A stretch of DNA of 64,000 bases from Prosopocoilus inquinatus (lineage: Eukaryota; Arthropoda; Insecta; Coleoptera; Lucanidae), in NCBI GenBank assembly GCA_036172665.1, contig CM069880.1:8806501-8870500 (forward strand). The letters are read 5' to 3'. The first letter of the stretch is position 1; every line of letters starts with the position of its first letter. Under the pieces are notes generated by a model. That model saw only the letters and a list, made by a program, of their open reading frames with translations, did no database searches and was not told the DNA's origin. Both the position numbers and the translations under genes were made by a program. Below, one piece after another: positions 43,266 through 56,200 of this stretch.

Positions 43266-45613
43266 ATGTCTGGTTTCGACGACAATCCTTTCGGGGAACC
43301 AACGACAGAAAATCCCTTTGCGGTAAGTGTAACAACTTAAGGAAGAAACGGCACGTAATGACCGGTGGTTATGATAAACGTCAAAACGTAGCTTTCCTCG
43401 GAATTAACTTGTGATTAAAGTTATCTTGCACTAAAACTCCGTCGCTATTGTCTTTTTATGAACTTTATTTTCTAGGACCCCGCAGTTCAGCAGGTTGCAA
43501 GAAATAAAAATGCCCACATACACGTTGAAGAATACAATCCTTTCGACAGTCAGATGCAAAATCAAAAACAAGTAAGTTCAGACTTTTAATGATTAGATTG
43601 GAACGGTAATATTTATTACGATGTTTTAATGGTAAACATGTACAAGAAGGCCGTATTCAGTGCGCATATGCCAGGAAATCATTTGCTCGTACACATTGTT
43701 GCCAGTTATTTAGTGGGCTATTCCGGAGCAAATACCACAAATAATTATTAATTCACACCCCTATTATAAAAAAGAATGCATTGTTAATGAAACCCCAAAT
43801 AAATGAGATAATTTATTTCAACCCATGTTAACACTTATTAAGGAAAATAAAAATATCTGCCTGACAAGCCGTAGGGCTGGTTTTACAATAATTATTCACA
43901 AGAAATATAATTTACGCACCGATTAGCATGGTGATTTCATTGAAGCTTGCCCTTATCTTTAGCTTAGTACACTTGTAATAAAATAAGTAAAAGCAAGATG
44001 TGTCAAGGAAAATATTATTTCGACCGATTAACTAAATTTTCATATTCGTTTTCAAGTGATAAGGCAGTGTGTCTTTTATAATCGAAGGCACTTAAGAATA
44101 AGGCCACCCTTGTCAGTTTAGGTTTCATTTCATGTGTTGAGCAAGCACCTGGGGCAAGAACTCTGGCAACAATGTCTTATGTTTTTGCACTTTCGCCACA
44201 TGTCCAGTGGAAATGCACATTAATACGGCCTTCTTATACATGTTTACTGTTTTAATAGATGCCTTATAATGTCGGAAATAACGAACCAGCCATAATGCAA
44301 CCTACACAGGATCCTCCTTCTTACACAAGAAGTGCCCAACAAGTTCATACAAAACCAACGTTAGATACTGCTGAGTTACAGGTAACTGATTTAACGACTG
44401 TTCTTTTCAGTTCAATATTTAAATGATTTTCTACTTAATATTACTGAATGATTAACTAAATAAATTAAAGTTCATTTTCTTGAATGATTATCAGAGAAGA
44501 CAGGAAGAATTGGAAAGAAAGGAAGAAGAGTTGGCACGTCGAGAAGAAGAGATGCGCCACAGTTCATACAACGTCAGAAGAAATAATTGGCCTCCACTGC
44601 CGGAGCAATGCTGTTTTCAACCATGCTTTTACCAGGACATACAAGTTGATATTCCCCTTGAATTTCAAAAAATTGTGCGGCACTTGTATTATTTATGGAT
44701 TTGTAAGTCTGTTTTTTTCAATTGAAGTACTTACTTCATTCATTATTATAAATACTTAAATGAATCATTGTGATGGTAATCGTAAAGTTGATCGGCAATA
44801 TTTTTTTCTTTTTTTCCAGTTCACGGAATAATTATGTTGGCAAACGTTATTGGTGGATTTTTGTTACTTAATTTTAATATAGTTGGACTAGGCCTGTTGT
44901 TCATGTTGCTTTTCACCCCGTTCTCTTATTTGTGTTGGTTTCGCCCTGCATACAAAGCATTCCGTTCGGATTCTTCGTTTAATTTCATGGTTTTTTTCTT
45001 TGTGTTCTTTTTCCAATTCGTTGTAACAGTGATACAAACAATTGGAATACGAGACTCTGGTACAATGTAAGTGAATCATGCTCTTGATTTGGTTTGTTTA
45101 AAGTGAACAAATTTTTTTTCTGTTTAGTGGAATCGTAACAGCGATTGATTGCTTTGATAGCTCTGCCAAAGGTATCGTAACTGGTATTATAGCCTTATGT
45201 ATAGCAATAGGATTTGGATGCGCTGCGGCTGCTGATCTTTTCTTACTAACGAAGGTAAGAACTAATGCTTTCATCAAGTCGTTTTAAATGTTAGTTGGCA
45301 AATAGATTTAACATTTCTTTATTAAATATTGGCCATAACTATCAAAACAACAAACAAAAGATAAGTAGAGCGCAAAGTTTATGTGCTTTATACGATGATT
45401 AAACTCGTTTTGAGTGTTATTATTAAAATTGGTTCCTTTCATTTTTAGATTCATCGTATGTACCGCAGCACCGGCGCAAGTTTTGCTAAGGCACAAGCAG
45501 AATTTACAACAGAATTTTTGCGTAATCAACATGTTAGAAGCGCTGCATCTAATGTTGCGGCAGCTGCTGTTCAATCCCAGTTTAATCAAAATCCTAATTC
45601 TAACAGATACTAA
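43266..45613 (+). CDS. Scamp: Secretory carrier membrane protein (SCAMP)
   Basis: Seven exons: 43266-43322, 43476-43571, 44259-44381, 44495-44702, 44820-45066, 45128-45254 and 45449-45613; 340 aa, phases consistent, and about the usual length for SCAMP1-3. The N-terminal cytosolic part has three NPF motifs (NPFG, NPFA, NPFD), which bind EH-domain endocytic proteins, and a charged coiled coil at about 93-113 ([13 protein letters not shown]). Four membrane segments follow between about 155 and 275. The hallmark E-peptide between the second and third is present as [18 protein letters not shown]. The C-terminal tail is cytosolic and A/Q/N-rich. SCAMPs cycle between trans-Golgi, endosomes and plasma membrane and act in membrane trafficking. 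A transposon lies in intron 2. A polyadenylation signal follows at 45852-45857. Confidence 0.96.
43632..44247. mobile_element. Inverted-repeat transposon (9-bp duplication) in Scamp intron 2
   Basis: Termini starting 'gtaaacatgtacaagaaggc' on the left are mirrored on the right with one mismatch over 26 bp. The sequence 'tgttttaat' occurs directly before (43622-43630) and after (44248-44256), a 9-bp direct repeat consistent with a target duplication. Inner arms pair only in part ('acattgttgccag' and its complement). The right-hand copy of the duplication forms part of the acceptor tract of Scamp exon 3. A 9-bp duplication would suit Mutator-like elements, but that is not certain. Confidence 0.75.
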
Positions 45614-46629
45614 TAACAAAAAAAGAAAGTAATAATGTACTATAAAGATTGCACATAAAAAAAATTGTAATCTTAGTTCTTTTATTTGTATGCAGTGGAA
45701 GTTTAATATGATAACATTAAAGATCGCAGAGATCGTATGTTGTTATTTGAGACTTACTTCTTAATTACCGTAATTATACTTTTATTTCGTAGGGTGTATT
45801 AAAATGTTCGTCAGTTTATAGATAACATTCGAAGTTTCATTTATATAAAAAAATAAATAATCACTTCATTACTTCAGTTCTTTAAAGCATAGTTCCATTG
45901 TATTAAGCTTCGACTGTCTCTAATTTTTGAAATGACGTTTTGTAATTGTTGTAATGTTTTAAAGTAAACAACGTTACATTAAGCATCTAACAACTATGTT
46001 GATAAAGAACTGCAATGTACATTAACTTTTTGAGTTCTGAGTTGTTTGTGATTGATCACTATTACCCTGCACATTTGAATTTCATGTGTAACTTGCAAAC
46101 GTAGTAATCTTATCACCAGCTGTATTCAGATATAAAACAAACAAAAAATAACTTCTTGGATGGGCTATAAAATTCGTTGTACAGCTATATATTTTAAATT
46201 TAGTTGTCTTGTATTAATGCAGGGTTTTGTATGTGAGAGTGAGTTTTTGAGATTACTAAATTTTTTCTGTTTTGTTGGTGAAACATTCAAGTTTTCAAAA
46301 ATATATTGTTGTATTTCTATTGTAAAGTAATAAACGTTAGTATGATTTATCAATTTCACTACTGCTTCGTCTCCGTATGTTTTATTATATTTATTTACGT
46401 TAAGTAAGCAACATTAATAAATTGAGATGGAAATTTATTAGAAAATGTGTATCATTAATATAACACTTCCAGATTTTGTTTTTAATTTACATTTTTTCTT
46501 ATACAGAAATGCCGCTGGAAACAGCCTTTAATAATTAAAATAATAGTTACACATCTTTGACATGTGGCATTTGAAATTTCTGAACAATGTACAGCTTCTG
46601 AACGCACCTCTGCTGTATTCTAGAAAATC

Positions 46630-46900
46630 ATTAACTAACAGATGGCGCTTCTAATAAAGAAAACAAACTTGCTGCTAATGCTTTTTGTTAGTTTTATTGT
46701 CATGCGTTCGTTCTGGTAGAAGTGCGAAAGCGTCAGGAAGTCACAAAACTCACAAACAAAACATTTCAATTTAATGTCTTTTATAGGTTAACCAAATGTC
46801 ATTCCAATGTTTTCATTATTACAGAGACGTTCACAAGACTTTCCCTAGATGTCAAATACTTCGTAATTTTCTCAAATAGTTATAAATACAAGAGTTGGCA
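46630..46900 (+). repeat. Direct dispersed repeat, copy 1
   Basis: It starts near 'cagatggcgcttctaataa' and includes 'gtcacaaaactcacaaacaa' and 'ggttaaccaaatgtcattcc'. All three recur in the same order at 47635-47930. The 'agatggcgc' start is a motif also found (in complement) at the 54-55 kb repeats. No coding potential. Confidence 0.65.
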
Positions 46901-47164
46901 ACTGGTGACAACGTGAAAGCGCAAAATATTTTGTGGTGAAAGCGAAAGGAACTTAGCATCTATTAAAAATTAAAAACAATAGTCAAATCAAGCAACTGAG
47001 GATTGAACTGAGTCACCTCAGTCATCTTCAGAAAACTGATTGCTACAAGATATTTAGCTCAAAATCTGTTAATTAAAGTGTAAGATACAGAAGTGACAAG
47101 GATACAATACACCTACGGTTTATTATTCAAATTGACATAAAATATATAAAATTCAAATTATACA

Positions 47165-47525
47165 TGATGACTATGGCAACGGTGGAAGTTCAAGGCGAAA
47201 TTGTGTAGAGGGAGCCACGCCAACGCCAACTTTCACAAATATTCAAATACAACTGGTGGTTTTTAATTTTGGCGGTCGTGTTTGACTATTAGAAGACTTA
47301 TCGGTATTGATCGATGGATTTGAACCTTCTCGATTTCATTTCTTTGCTCTACAAGTACCCCGAATATATTTTACATACAAGAAATAAAACATGCAAACTT
47401 AACGGAATTCGCGTTTGAAATAAATCTGTTCCATGACAGCAGTGAGGACAGTTGTCGTTAATGTGGCTCCCTCTGCACAATTTTGGATTATTAAACGTGT
47501 ACTGTTGCCATAGTTACCACGTCTG
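47165..47525. mobile_element. Inverted-repeat element
   Basis: The left end contains 'actatggcaacggt' and 'agagggagccac'; the right end contains 'gtggctccctct' and 'actgttgccatagt', all in mirrored order. The central part (47221-47420) is related to 48890-49120 ('tagaagacttatcgg' against 'cagaagaattatcgg'). It is a non-coding DNA transposon remnant. Confidence 0.62.
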
Positions 47526-47624
47526 TTACGACAATATAAGTTCGAATTTGTAGTTTTGTCAATTTAAATCCTAATGCGTTTTATTATTTTTATATTTTTT
47601 ATTTAGGTGGGTATATTCGTGAAA

Positions 47625-47930
47625 ATTAGTGACCAGCAGATGGCGCTTTGAATAAGAAGAAAGCAGAGAGCTGTCATCAATGTTATTCAGCGTAATCTAT
47701 TACATTAGATCCATCAACGCTTCTGTTAGTTTTATTTTTATGCTTACGGTATTCTAAAAGTACGAAAACGTCACAAAACTCACAAACAAGCATTTCAATT
47801 TAAACTTTTTATTGGATTTTATTAGGTTAACCAAATGTCATTCCAATATTTTCCCTATTGTAGGACCCTTCACAAAACTTCCGCTAGATGTCAGCTACTC
47901 CGCGATTTTCTCGAATTGGTGAAAATCAAG
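47625..47930 (+). repeat. Direct dispersed repeat, copy 2
   Basis: Same order of landmarks as copy 1 at 46630: 'cagatggcgctttgaataa', then 'gtcacaaaactcacaaac', then 'ggttaaccaaatgtcattcc' and 'cgctagatgtcag'. A roughly 55-bp stretch with 'agctgtcatcaatg' is additional here. Confidence 0.65.
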
Positions 47931-48394
47931 CTTTTAATTTAAACAAAGAAAATTAAAATTAAATTGGTTTTTAAAGGTTTACTTACCGTACTATGATGCT
48001 CAGCTTTAATGTTACCATTGAAGGCAATAATGTTTTATAATAATCAAAACCTTACTTAACAAAAAAAACGTTTTATTAAATCATTTCAATTTCATTTAAA
48101 CTGTGACTCAGAAATAAATGACAGTCATCTTAGCTATTGTCAGGGCTAGGATTTGAAGTAAAAAAGTTTTTTTTTCACGGCCAGGCTTAAAATTTTTTTT
48201 GATCACACTATATATTCACCACATTTCTTTAACTTTCTTGTGAAAAAAAAATAATTTTTAAACTTTGAAACGCACACTGTAAAATCGAATTAACACTCTA
48301 CGTTTCGCTATCGCTTGATGGCTTCGTCAGGAAGGAGAAAATATAAATAAACAAGTTGTCAAGAGAAACGAAAAGACAACATGATTTTAAACTA

Positions 48395-48530
48395 ACAGTG
48401 TTTCCACTGGTCGCACTTTCTTGCACTCAGTGCGCACTGAGTGTATCTCCATCTCGGTTCAGCTTTATATAATAAAACAAGGTAGAGATACACTCAGTGC
48501 ACACTGGTGCAGCCAGCGAGAGACGCTATA
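48395..48530. mobile_element. Small inverted-repeat element (MITE), copy 2
   Basis: Ends 'gtttccactgg' and 'ccagcgagagac', with 'gcactgagtgtatctc' mirrored by 'gagatacactcagtgc' inside, repeat the design of the element at 30524-30650. Both copies include 'cggttcagctttat' or its complement in the centre, which shows common origin. Non-coding, about 135 bp. Confidence 0.7.
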
Positions 48531-49145
48531 AAATACGTAATAATTATTATACGTACATGTAATAAGTTGTAAAGGTAAAAATAACTAAATTAGAAAAGAA
48601 TTAAATTATTTTCTTACATATTTCATCGGATAAGAGTCAACTTCATTTTGTTACACTTGGTTAATGGTTATATTACTATTTTATTTTTGTTTGATAAAGG
48701 TATACCGTTTTTTCTGCATTAAATCACTAATTTCGTTAGTACTTGCATTTATTTTAAGAATAAATATAGCTTCATACGTAAATTTTTGACCATTTTAATG
48801 GTCTACCGAAATTTGGTGACATCTACCGACATTTTTTAGAATTTTCTCCCGAAAAAGGCGCTAGGTTGGTTGGCAGCCCTGTCAGAGATCCATTTTACCG
48901 CCAACCTTCACGGGATAAACTTTTTAAACGCGACTGATGCTTTTTCATTTTGTCGGCTGTTAGATTATCAGAAGAATTATCGGCAATGATAAATGGATTT
49001 TAACTTTCTCAATTTCAATTCTATGCTCTACATTAACCCCAAAATAAAACAGTAAGTAACTATGTATTTTTTTCTAACAACAAATAAGGCATGCGAACTG
49101 AATGGAATTCTAATTGATTTTCTTATTGAATTCATTTTAATTTCA

Positions 49146-49215
49146 TTTAACCAGTGTACTTATAAAATCATTAAATATCATGTTTTATAATGATTTTATA
49201 AGTACACTGGTTAAA
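49146..49215. repeat. Perfect 28-bp inverted repeat with 14-bp spacer
   Basis: The arms 49146-49173 and 49188-49215 are exact reverse complements over 28 bp, beginning 'tttaaccagtgtactt'. The spacer is 14 bp. The perfection suggests recent origin as a tiny palindromic transposon or a hairpin-forming site. Confidence 0.85.
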
Positions 49216-49448
49216 ATGTTTAAAAAAAGTCTTTGTGTTCCTCCCCCTCAAAAGAAAAAAAAACTTGACACATTTAATTTAAAATACGTGATTAAATTTG
49301 TTAAGATGAATTAATAAATTCGAGGAATGTAAACAAACGAAATGCATTACGTTTGTTTTATTTAATTTAATTAAAACAAATTTGTGTTATTAATAAGTCT
49401 GTGCCTTTGAGCACTTTGTTCTTTCCTGTACGTATTTAAGGTTTTTTT

Positions 49449-49474
<26 letters not shown>
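49449..49474. repeat. CT microsatellite
   Basis: A run of about 12 CT dinucleotides follows a T tract in the nab upstream region. Such tracts vary in length between individuals. Confidence 0.95.
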
Positions 49475-49479
<5 letters not shown>

Positions 49480-50200
49480 TGTTTCATTTTGTTTTAGTTT
49501 AAATTTCAATTTTTGTTTGTGTGTATTTGACGTTTTCAGGCCGTTTGTAATTAATTGTTATAAAACTGCTTTGAAATAAAGATTATTATTATTGTTATAA
49601 CAGTATTCTCTAAATAAATTAATAAATTGTCTCGTGGTGGGATCTTGAATTTTTGATAAAAAGTTACGTTTGTTGTTACCGACTGTGGTAGGTATTTCGA
49701 TTTTTTGTTTTTGTCTTTTGAACTTTTTTTGTGTGCTATATTCGGATTATGGCGCGGGGTTGTGAAAGTTGGTTGCATGTTTTCTTGGTGATATGTTTTT
49801 AAATGCTATTAATGTAGTAATAAAAAGAGTGAATATTGCAATCAGCTTTAATGCCTTCAACGATTTTATTGTGGCGTCTTTATTAGCGCTGTTGGTTGAC
49901 CCAGAGTAAGAGTTGAGTTCGTGGTGGGGATGGCGCTCTGAAAGTGGGGTAGCGTAAGCGAACGTAGGGGAAAAACAAAACATTTTGCTGCAGTTTGATG
50001 TCGAAAGTGCATGCTGCAATCAATGGACACACAACCCTTTTTCGGCAGTTCAACTGAATCAGCGTCGATCATAACTTTCGTTGCTTGCGGCGGACGTCTT
50101 CAGTCGTCGCGCTCTACTTCGCTCGAGGGCAATTTAATTTAATTAATTATAGTTTTTAGGGACACAACAATTAATAGTGTTTTAAAAGTGGTGTAAATTA

Positions 50201-53200
50201 ATGGTCAGTGGAATGGAGACGGGTAATAACAGCAGTGGTGAGGAAGTTCGATCTTCCAGTACAGGACCTGTTGTATCAGCCAATTGTAACAGTGCTCGAC
50301 AATCACCGAAAATTACGGCGTCCATGGTACCGTCGCCGTCGCCGTCGCTTCTTCAACGCAACTCCGCCTCGCCTTCTGTACCTAGAAAAATAATGAGCAA
50401 AAACCATAACAACACAAGTTAGTAACAATTTTGCATTCACCCAGCGCATGTAAACGACTTCACCCCGCACGCAGTTTTAACTCAATTTCATATCGAATCC
50501 AAACAGAACTGTTTCTGTTCGCTCACTTTTTGCGCATTTAAGAGGTGGAAACTCAATTTTGCCCACTCTCACTGCGTCGAATTTGAATTTGTTTATATAC
50601 GCAACTTCATTTCAGTGTCATTCAATTGTTTATAATGAAATTGAACGAACACTATTAAATAAATTATTATAATTCACCATTAATAGTCAGAGCCATTGCA
50701 AGACACATTTCTGTTAAATTCATTTAAAAAACCCAAAATTTACATTTTTGAAAACCAATCTACCAACTGGTGCTAATGGATTACCTAAATTCATATCGAT
50801 AAAACTAAAACCGACAAATTAAGATGACCGTACAGGGTTTTTTTTTATACATATATACAGGCTGTTCATGGCAAGCCGCTACAATAGCTACCTTTCTTAT
50901 TTGTATTTATACGAAGTAACTTAAATTAGGAAAGTTTTAGGACCTTTCCTCTTCGATTTTATCGTACTTTCAAAAAAACAAAAGACAATCAGGTTTCCGA
51001 GATTTTCAATTGTTTTCAACTTTTTTAAACGGAATGTTACGTTTTTTATTATCGCATCGCGTTCAGGATGTCGAATTAACTACGTCTCCAAAATATCATC
51101 TCCCAAAGCCTACTATTTCATAAATGATTTAGTAACAAAATCTCGGTGTTCACGGTAAATAGCTACAATATCTAACTTTTTTATTTGAAATTTTACGAAG
51201 TAGCTTAAATTAGAAAAGATTCAGGACCTTTTTTCTATATATATATATATATATATATATACAGTGTGTTCATGGGAAGCCGCTACAGTAGCTATCTTTC
51301 TTATTTGTATTCTTACGACGTAACTTAAATTAGGAAAGTTTTAGGACTTTTCCTTCTAGATTTTATCATACTTTCAAAAAAACAAAAGACTATCAGCTTT
51401 CCGAGATTTTCAATTGTTTTCAACTTTTTTAAACGGAATATTACGTTTTTTATCATCGCATCGCGTTCAGGACGTCAAATTAATCGTGTCACTAAAATAT
51501 CATCTTCCAAAGCCTACTATTTTATAAATGATTCAGTAACAAAATCTCGATGTTCACGGAAAATGGCTACAATAGCTAACTTCGTTTTTATTTAAAATTT
51601 TACGAAGTAGCTTAAATTAGAAATGTTTGAGGACCTTTCCTGCTCGATTTTATGATATCCTCGGAGAAACAAATGACTCACGATCAGATTTCCGAAATTT
51701 TCAATTGTTTTCAACTTTTTTAAATAGAACAGTATATTTTTTTTATCAGCGTATCGTGTTTAGGATGTGATGAATTTAAGTACTTCTCTAAAATATTTCC
51801 GTCCTAAGTCATGTTTTCAATATTTGACACAAGCGGTTTGAGCTTGAACTAAATTTAAACAAATCTTGAATAATGACAGTTCACAAATGTCTGACAGTTT
51901 GAACACACTTCATTTATTCTCTTGTTTCAACGCCCACCATACTGTATTCGTGAATTAAAAAGACTGTCTCATTTCTTCCCGCGAATATCCAGATTATTTA
52001 TGGAATATTTTGTTTTGAGCGATAATATTTTACAGACATACTTAATTTGACGTCCTGAACGCGATGCGATGATAAAAAATCTAACATTCCATCTAAAATA
52101 GTTGAAAACAATTGAAAATCTCGATAACCTGATTGTCATTTGTTTTTCCGAAAGTACCATAAAAACGAGGAGGAAAGGTCCTAAAACTTTTATAATTTAA
52201 GTTACTTCGTAAATATACAAATATGAAAGTTGGCTATTGTAGCGGCTTCCCATGAACAGCCTGTATAATTTGCACCCTATCTAAAGGCTTATTTATTTTA
52301 GGTCCTAGAGAAAAACTTTAAATAAAATCAAAAGTTACAGGGTCTTATCCTTGCTTTTAGAGTTATCACAAGAAACAAAAGCGCACCGCAAAATGGAGAA
52401 AAAATACGATTTTTGATTTTTTCAATAGAACATCCTGTATACTAGCCTGTATTTTATAAAGTCGTTAGTTTCTCGTTTCAATTGCATTGTAAAGTGCGAC
52501 TTCATAAAATGCAGGCTAGTGTACATATATTGTTTGCTAAGTTGAAAGATCTTAAAAATATATACAGTATGTTTCAAAAAGTGTGCAGTGAACCAGAATT
52601 TCATTTATTATCGAATTTTATAAAAAAATTATCGAGACAGAACGCTTCGTCCGGTTTAAGTTTTACTTACAGATTACTTATAGTTATTTAATCTTATATT
52701 TCCTTTATTTTTATTTAATTTATGTGACTTTGTTACAGCTTTGCATTGTTAAGTTCAGTCAAAATAGTGAAAAAGTATACAGTAATCAAAGTAATTTTGA
52801 TTTTCTTATTTGAGTTGGAGTATTTTATTGTATGTACATATTTTTTTTTTTTTTTCAAGACAAAATAATATCTCTGTGGAAAGTATTTTCTAATTTGAAG
52901 TTGAGTACCTATTTTGTTGCATTTATCTATGTACGTAGGACTTTCTTTTTAAGTTTTGTTTTATTTCAGTTATTCTATTATAAATGAAATGGTATTTTAC
53001 TTTGTTTAATTAAAATTTTAATCAAAAATCCTAATTCAATTAGAATAATAGCTTTTTTTTAAATTTCGTAATGGCAGTGTTTTAACATCGCGCGCGTAAA
53101 AAGCGTCATTCACATAGGAATAACAAAATCGTGTATTTTAGAAAGTGCAGATATTGGAAACGACTTTTTTTCGAAAAACGAAAAAAAAGGCAACCGATTT

Positions 53201-56200
53201 ACACTTTAATGAATGTGAAACTTATGAGTTTTTTGCGTGGCGAGTTTTTTTCCGACGCGGAGTTACGTAATTTAACCAAAGTAACAACAGGACGAAATAA
53301 AAAGTGAAAAAATGGAAAAGAACACGTTCGTTTAAAGCCGTGTATCTTGCGGCCGAAGATAAATATCTTGTTAAAAGATTTCTTGGTCCCTTTCGAGTTT
53401 AAATTGCTATAAACGATGGTGTTTCATACCAACCTGGGATATAAATGATCTCCATTACGTTGTGGACGTATATATTTAAGGCTCTGTATAGTTTTTTGAC
53501 AGTTATTGCCAATAATATCATGTAAAGATTTGTTTTCAATAGTTACCGAGAAAATTTATTTCATTTCTTGTTTATTGCAAACTAGTTTACCGTTTTTCTT
53601 TGTTTAAACATTATCAGTTTATTAACATTACTTTCCCGGTACTATAAAATAAACTACTCCTCTAGTTAATTACACACAAAAAAAAAACATTCCCTTCTGT
53701 ATCAGCAGTTAGGAAGGACCTTTTACTTTTAGATTCGATTTTTATTACTTTTGCAATTTTTCTAACGTGAATACAATTTTTCAAAGGATATCAACAGTGG
53801 CGTTGCTACAGGGAATGTACTAAGACCTCGCCGATTTTCTTAATCTCTGAAAAGATTCCCAAATGAGGATAAGCGACACCTCAAAAGATTTCCAATAAAT
53901 TAATTTATTTTCAAAAACAGAACATAGTCTGAAATAAGTAAAAAGAAAAGAAAAACTGAGAGGATTTTAAATTTTATAGATATTATTGTCTGAAAACAAT
54001 TTCAGGAAAACGCGTTTGAAGTACCTATCAATTTCGAATGAACGATGTTTGTAGCGCCATCTGTTAATCCGAGCCGTAAATGTGGAATATGCCGGGAAGA
54101 GATTCCAAATTAACTAAAAAAGCGTTAGGAACGTTCGAAAACAATGCCCTGAAAACAATTATCAATAAATACATTTTTATACCTAAATGGTTAAAGCGAA
54201 AGTGTTTACAAGCGCAATCTGTTGCCCTGAACCGTAACGTTGTATTCTTTATTTACCGGAAAACAACTGAAAAACGCTCGTTCTGAAGCAACTTTGAATA
54301 AAAAAAATTTGTTGCAAATCGTTTTTTTAGATCACAAAGCAATCGTAGGATGTCGCTATTTACTCTGTTTAAAAAAAAACATTGTGATGCCGTCTTTTAC
54401 CGTGAATCATGACTTTGCTCTCTTTCTTTGTGAAAGAGCAGTTTCAAGGCATTTGAAAGAAAATTCAAGAAATAATATTACAAAATACAATTTCAAATAA
54501 GTAAAGTTAAAGTTGAACGGAAATGGTTAGAAAAAGTTTCAAAAACATAAACAACGCCATCTGATAATCTGTGGCCGTAATTAATTTGTGCTCTTTAAAT
54601 TCCGAAAGACAGTTACAGAACGACTGAAAACAAATTTCTTCAAGAAAGTATTTTAAAAATAGTTTAAGCTTTCGCCGCTTAGCGCTACTGTTCAGGAGCT
54701 TTTCTAACCTAAAAGATCTTGACATCTCTTGTCACTTTTTTAAATAATAGGACAATCCAAAAGCAATTAAGCAGTTTTAATTTACGTAGCACAGAAAGTA
54801 TGCAGCTAAAGAAAAAGTGAAGTTGAACAGAATTGGTTGGAAAGCAGTTTAAAACATAAACAACGCCATCTGATAATCTGTGGCCGCAATTAATTTGTGC
54901 TCTTTACATTCCGGAAGACAGTTTCAAAGCAGCTGAAAACAAATGTCTTCAAGAAAGTATTTTCGAAAGAATTTAAGCACATTCCGCTTAGCGCTAGTTT
55001 TCGAGAACTTTTCTAACCTAAGATTTTGACAACTCTTGACAGTTTTAGAAATAGCGCAATCCAAAAGCAATTAAGCGGTTTTAATTTACTTAGCACAGAG
55101 AGTATGCAGGTAAAGAAAAAGTGAAGTTGAACTGAATTGGTTGGAAAGCAGTTTGAAACATGAACAACGCCATCTGATAATCTGTGGCCGTAATTAATTT
55201 GTGCTCTTTAAATTCCGGAAGACAGTTTCAAAACAGCTGAAAACAAATGTCTTCAAGAAAGTATTTTAGAAACAATTTAAGCACATTCCGCTTAGCGCTA
55301 GTTTTCGAGAACTTTTCTAACCTAAGATTTTGACAACTCTTGACAGTTTTAGAAATAGCGCAATCCAAAAGCAATTAAGCGGTTTTAATTTACTTAGCAC
55401 AGAAAGTATGCAGCTAAAGAAAAAGTGAAGTTGAACTGAATTGGTTAGAAAGCAGTTTAAAACATAAACAACGCCATCTGATAATCTGTGGTCGCATTTA
55501 ATTTGTGCTCTTTAAATTCCGGAAGATAGTTTCAAAACATCTGAAAACAAATTTCTTCGAGAAAGTATTTCAGAAACAGTTTAAGCGTACTGTGTTTAGC
55601 GCTACTTTTCGGGAGCTTTTCTAACCTAAAAGATTTTGACAACTCTTGTCACTTTTTGAAATAGGACAATCCCAAAGTAATTAACCAATTTTAATTAATT
55701 TAGCATAGAAAGTTAAAGAAATTAACTTTTTTTTTTAATTATAGGATTGTATTAACTTAAAGCGCCGGTAAAAATTTTGCAATCCGGCGAATTGACTTCT
55801 AGTTACGCCACTTGTTTGTCATCGTGCAACATAATTATTTTTTAAATTAAGATTTCACTTACTATTTATTACAAAAGCTCCTGTTTGTTAACTCGATTAC
55901 CAGAAATTAAAACTCATTAATCGCCTGCCTGTGTGAATTTGTTTCGGTAAAATTTTCTACAAGGTCTTTAGCGTCGTTTTGTATTTTTCTTTTTCTTTTC
56001 TTTTCTTCTTTTTTTTTGAGATCGTTAATACAGACACGCGCGCATTTTGTGAAATGTACAAAAGCTCCTCGTTATTTTTAGTCGGTCGTTCTAAGAAATT
56101 CGATTTCGGTTCGAGCAGCATAAAACAAAATCAATATCGCGTCATAATTTTTTTCCTTTCCGACCAAAAATTCAGGGGTAAAAACATGAATAGTTGTACT

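Larger units (their letters stand above)
45614..50200. other. Scamp-nab intergenic region, repeat-rich
   Basis: No gene is recognised. Several dispersed and inverted repeats are listed separately (46630-46900, 47165-47525, 47625-47930, 48395-48530, 48890-49120, 49146-49215). A CT microsatellite lies at 49449-49474. The minus-strand open frames at 49551-50072 show no domain and lie upstream of nab, probably overlapping its promoter and leader. Confidence 0.5.
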
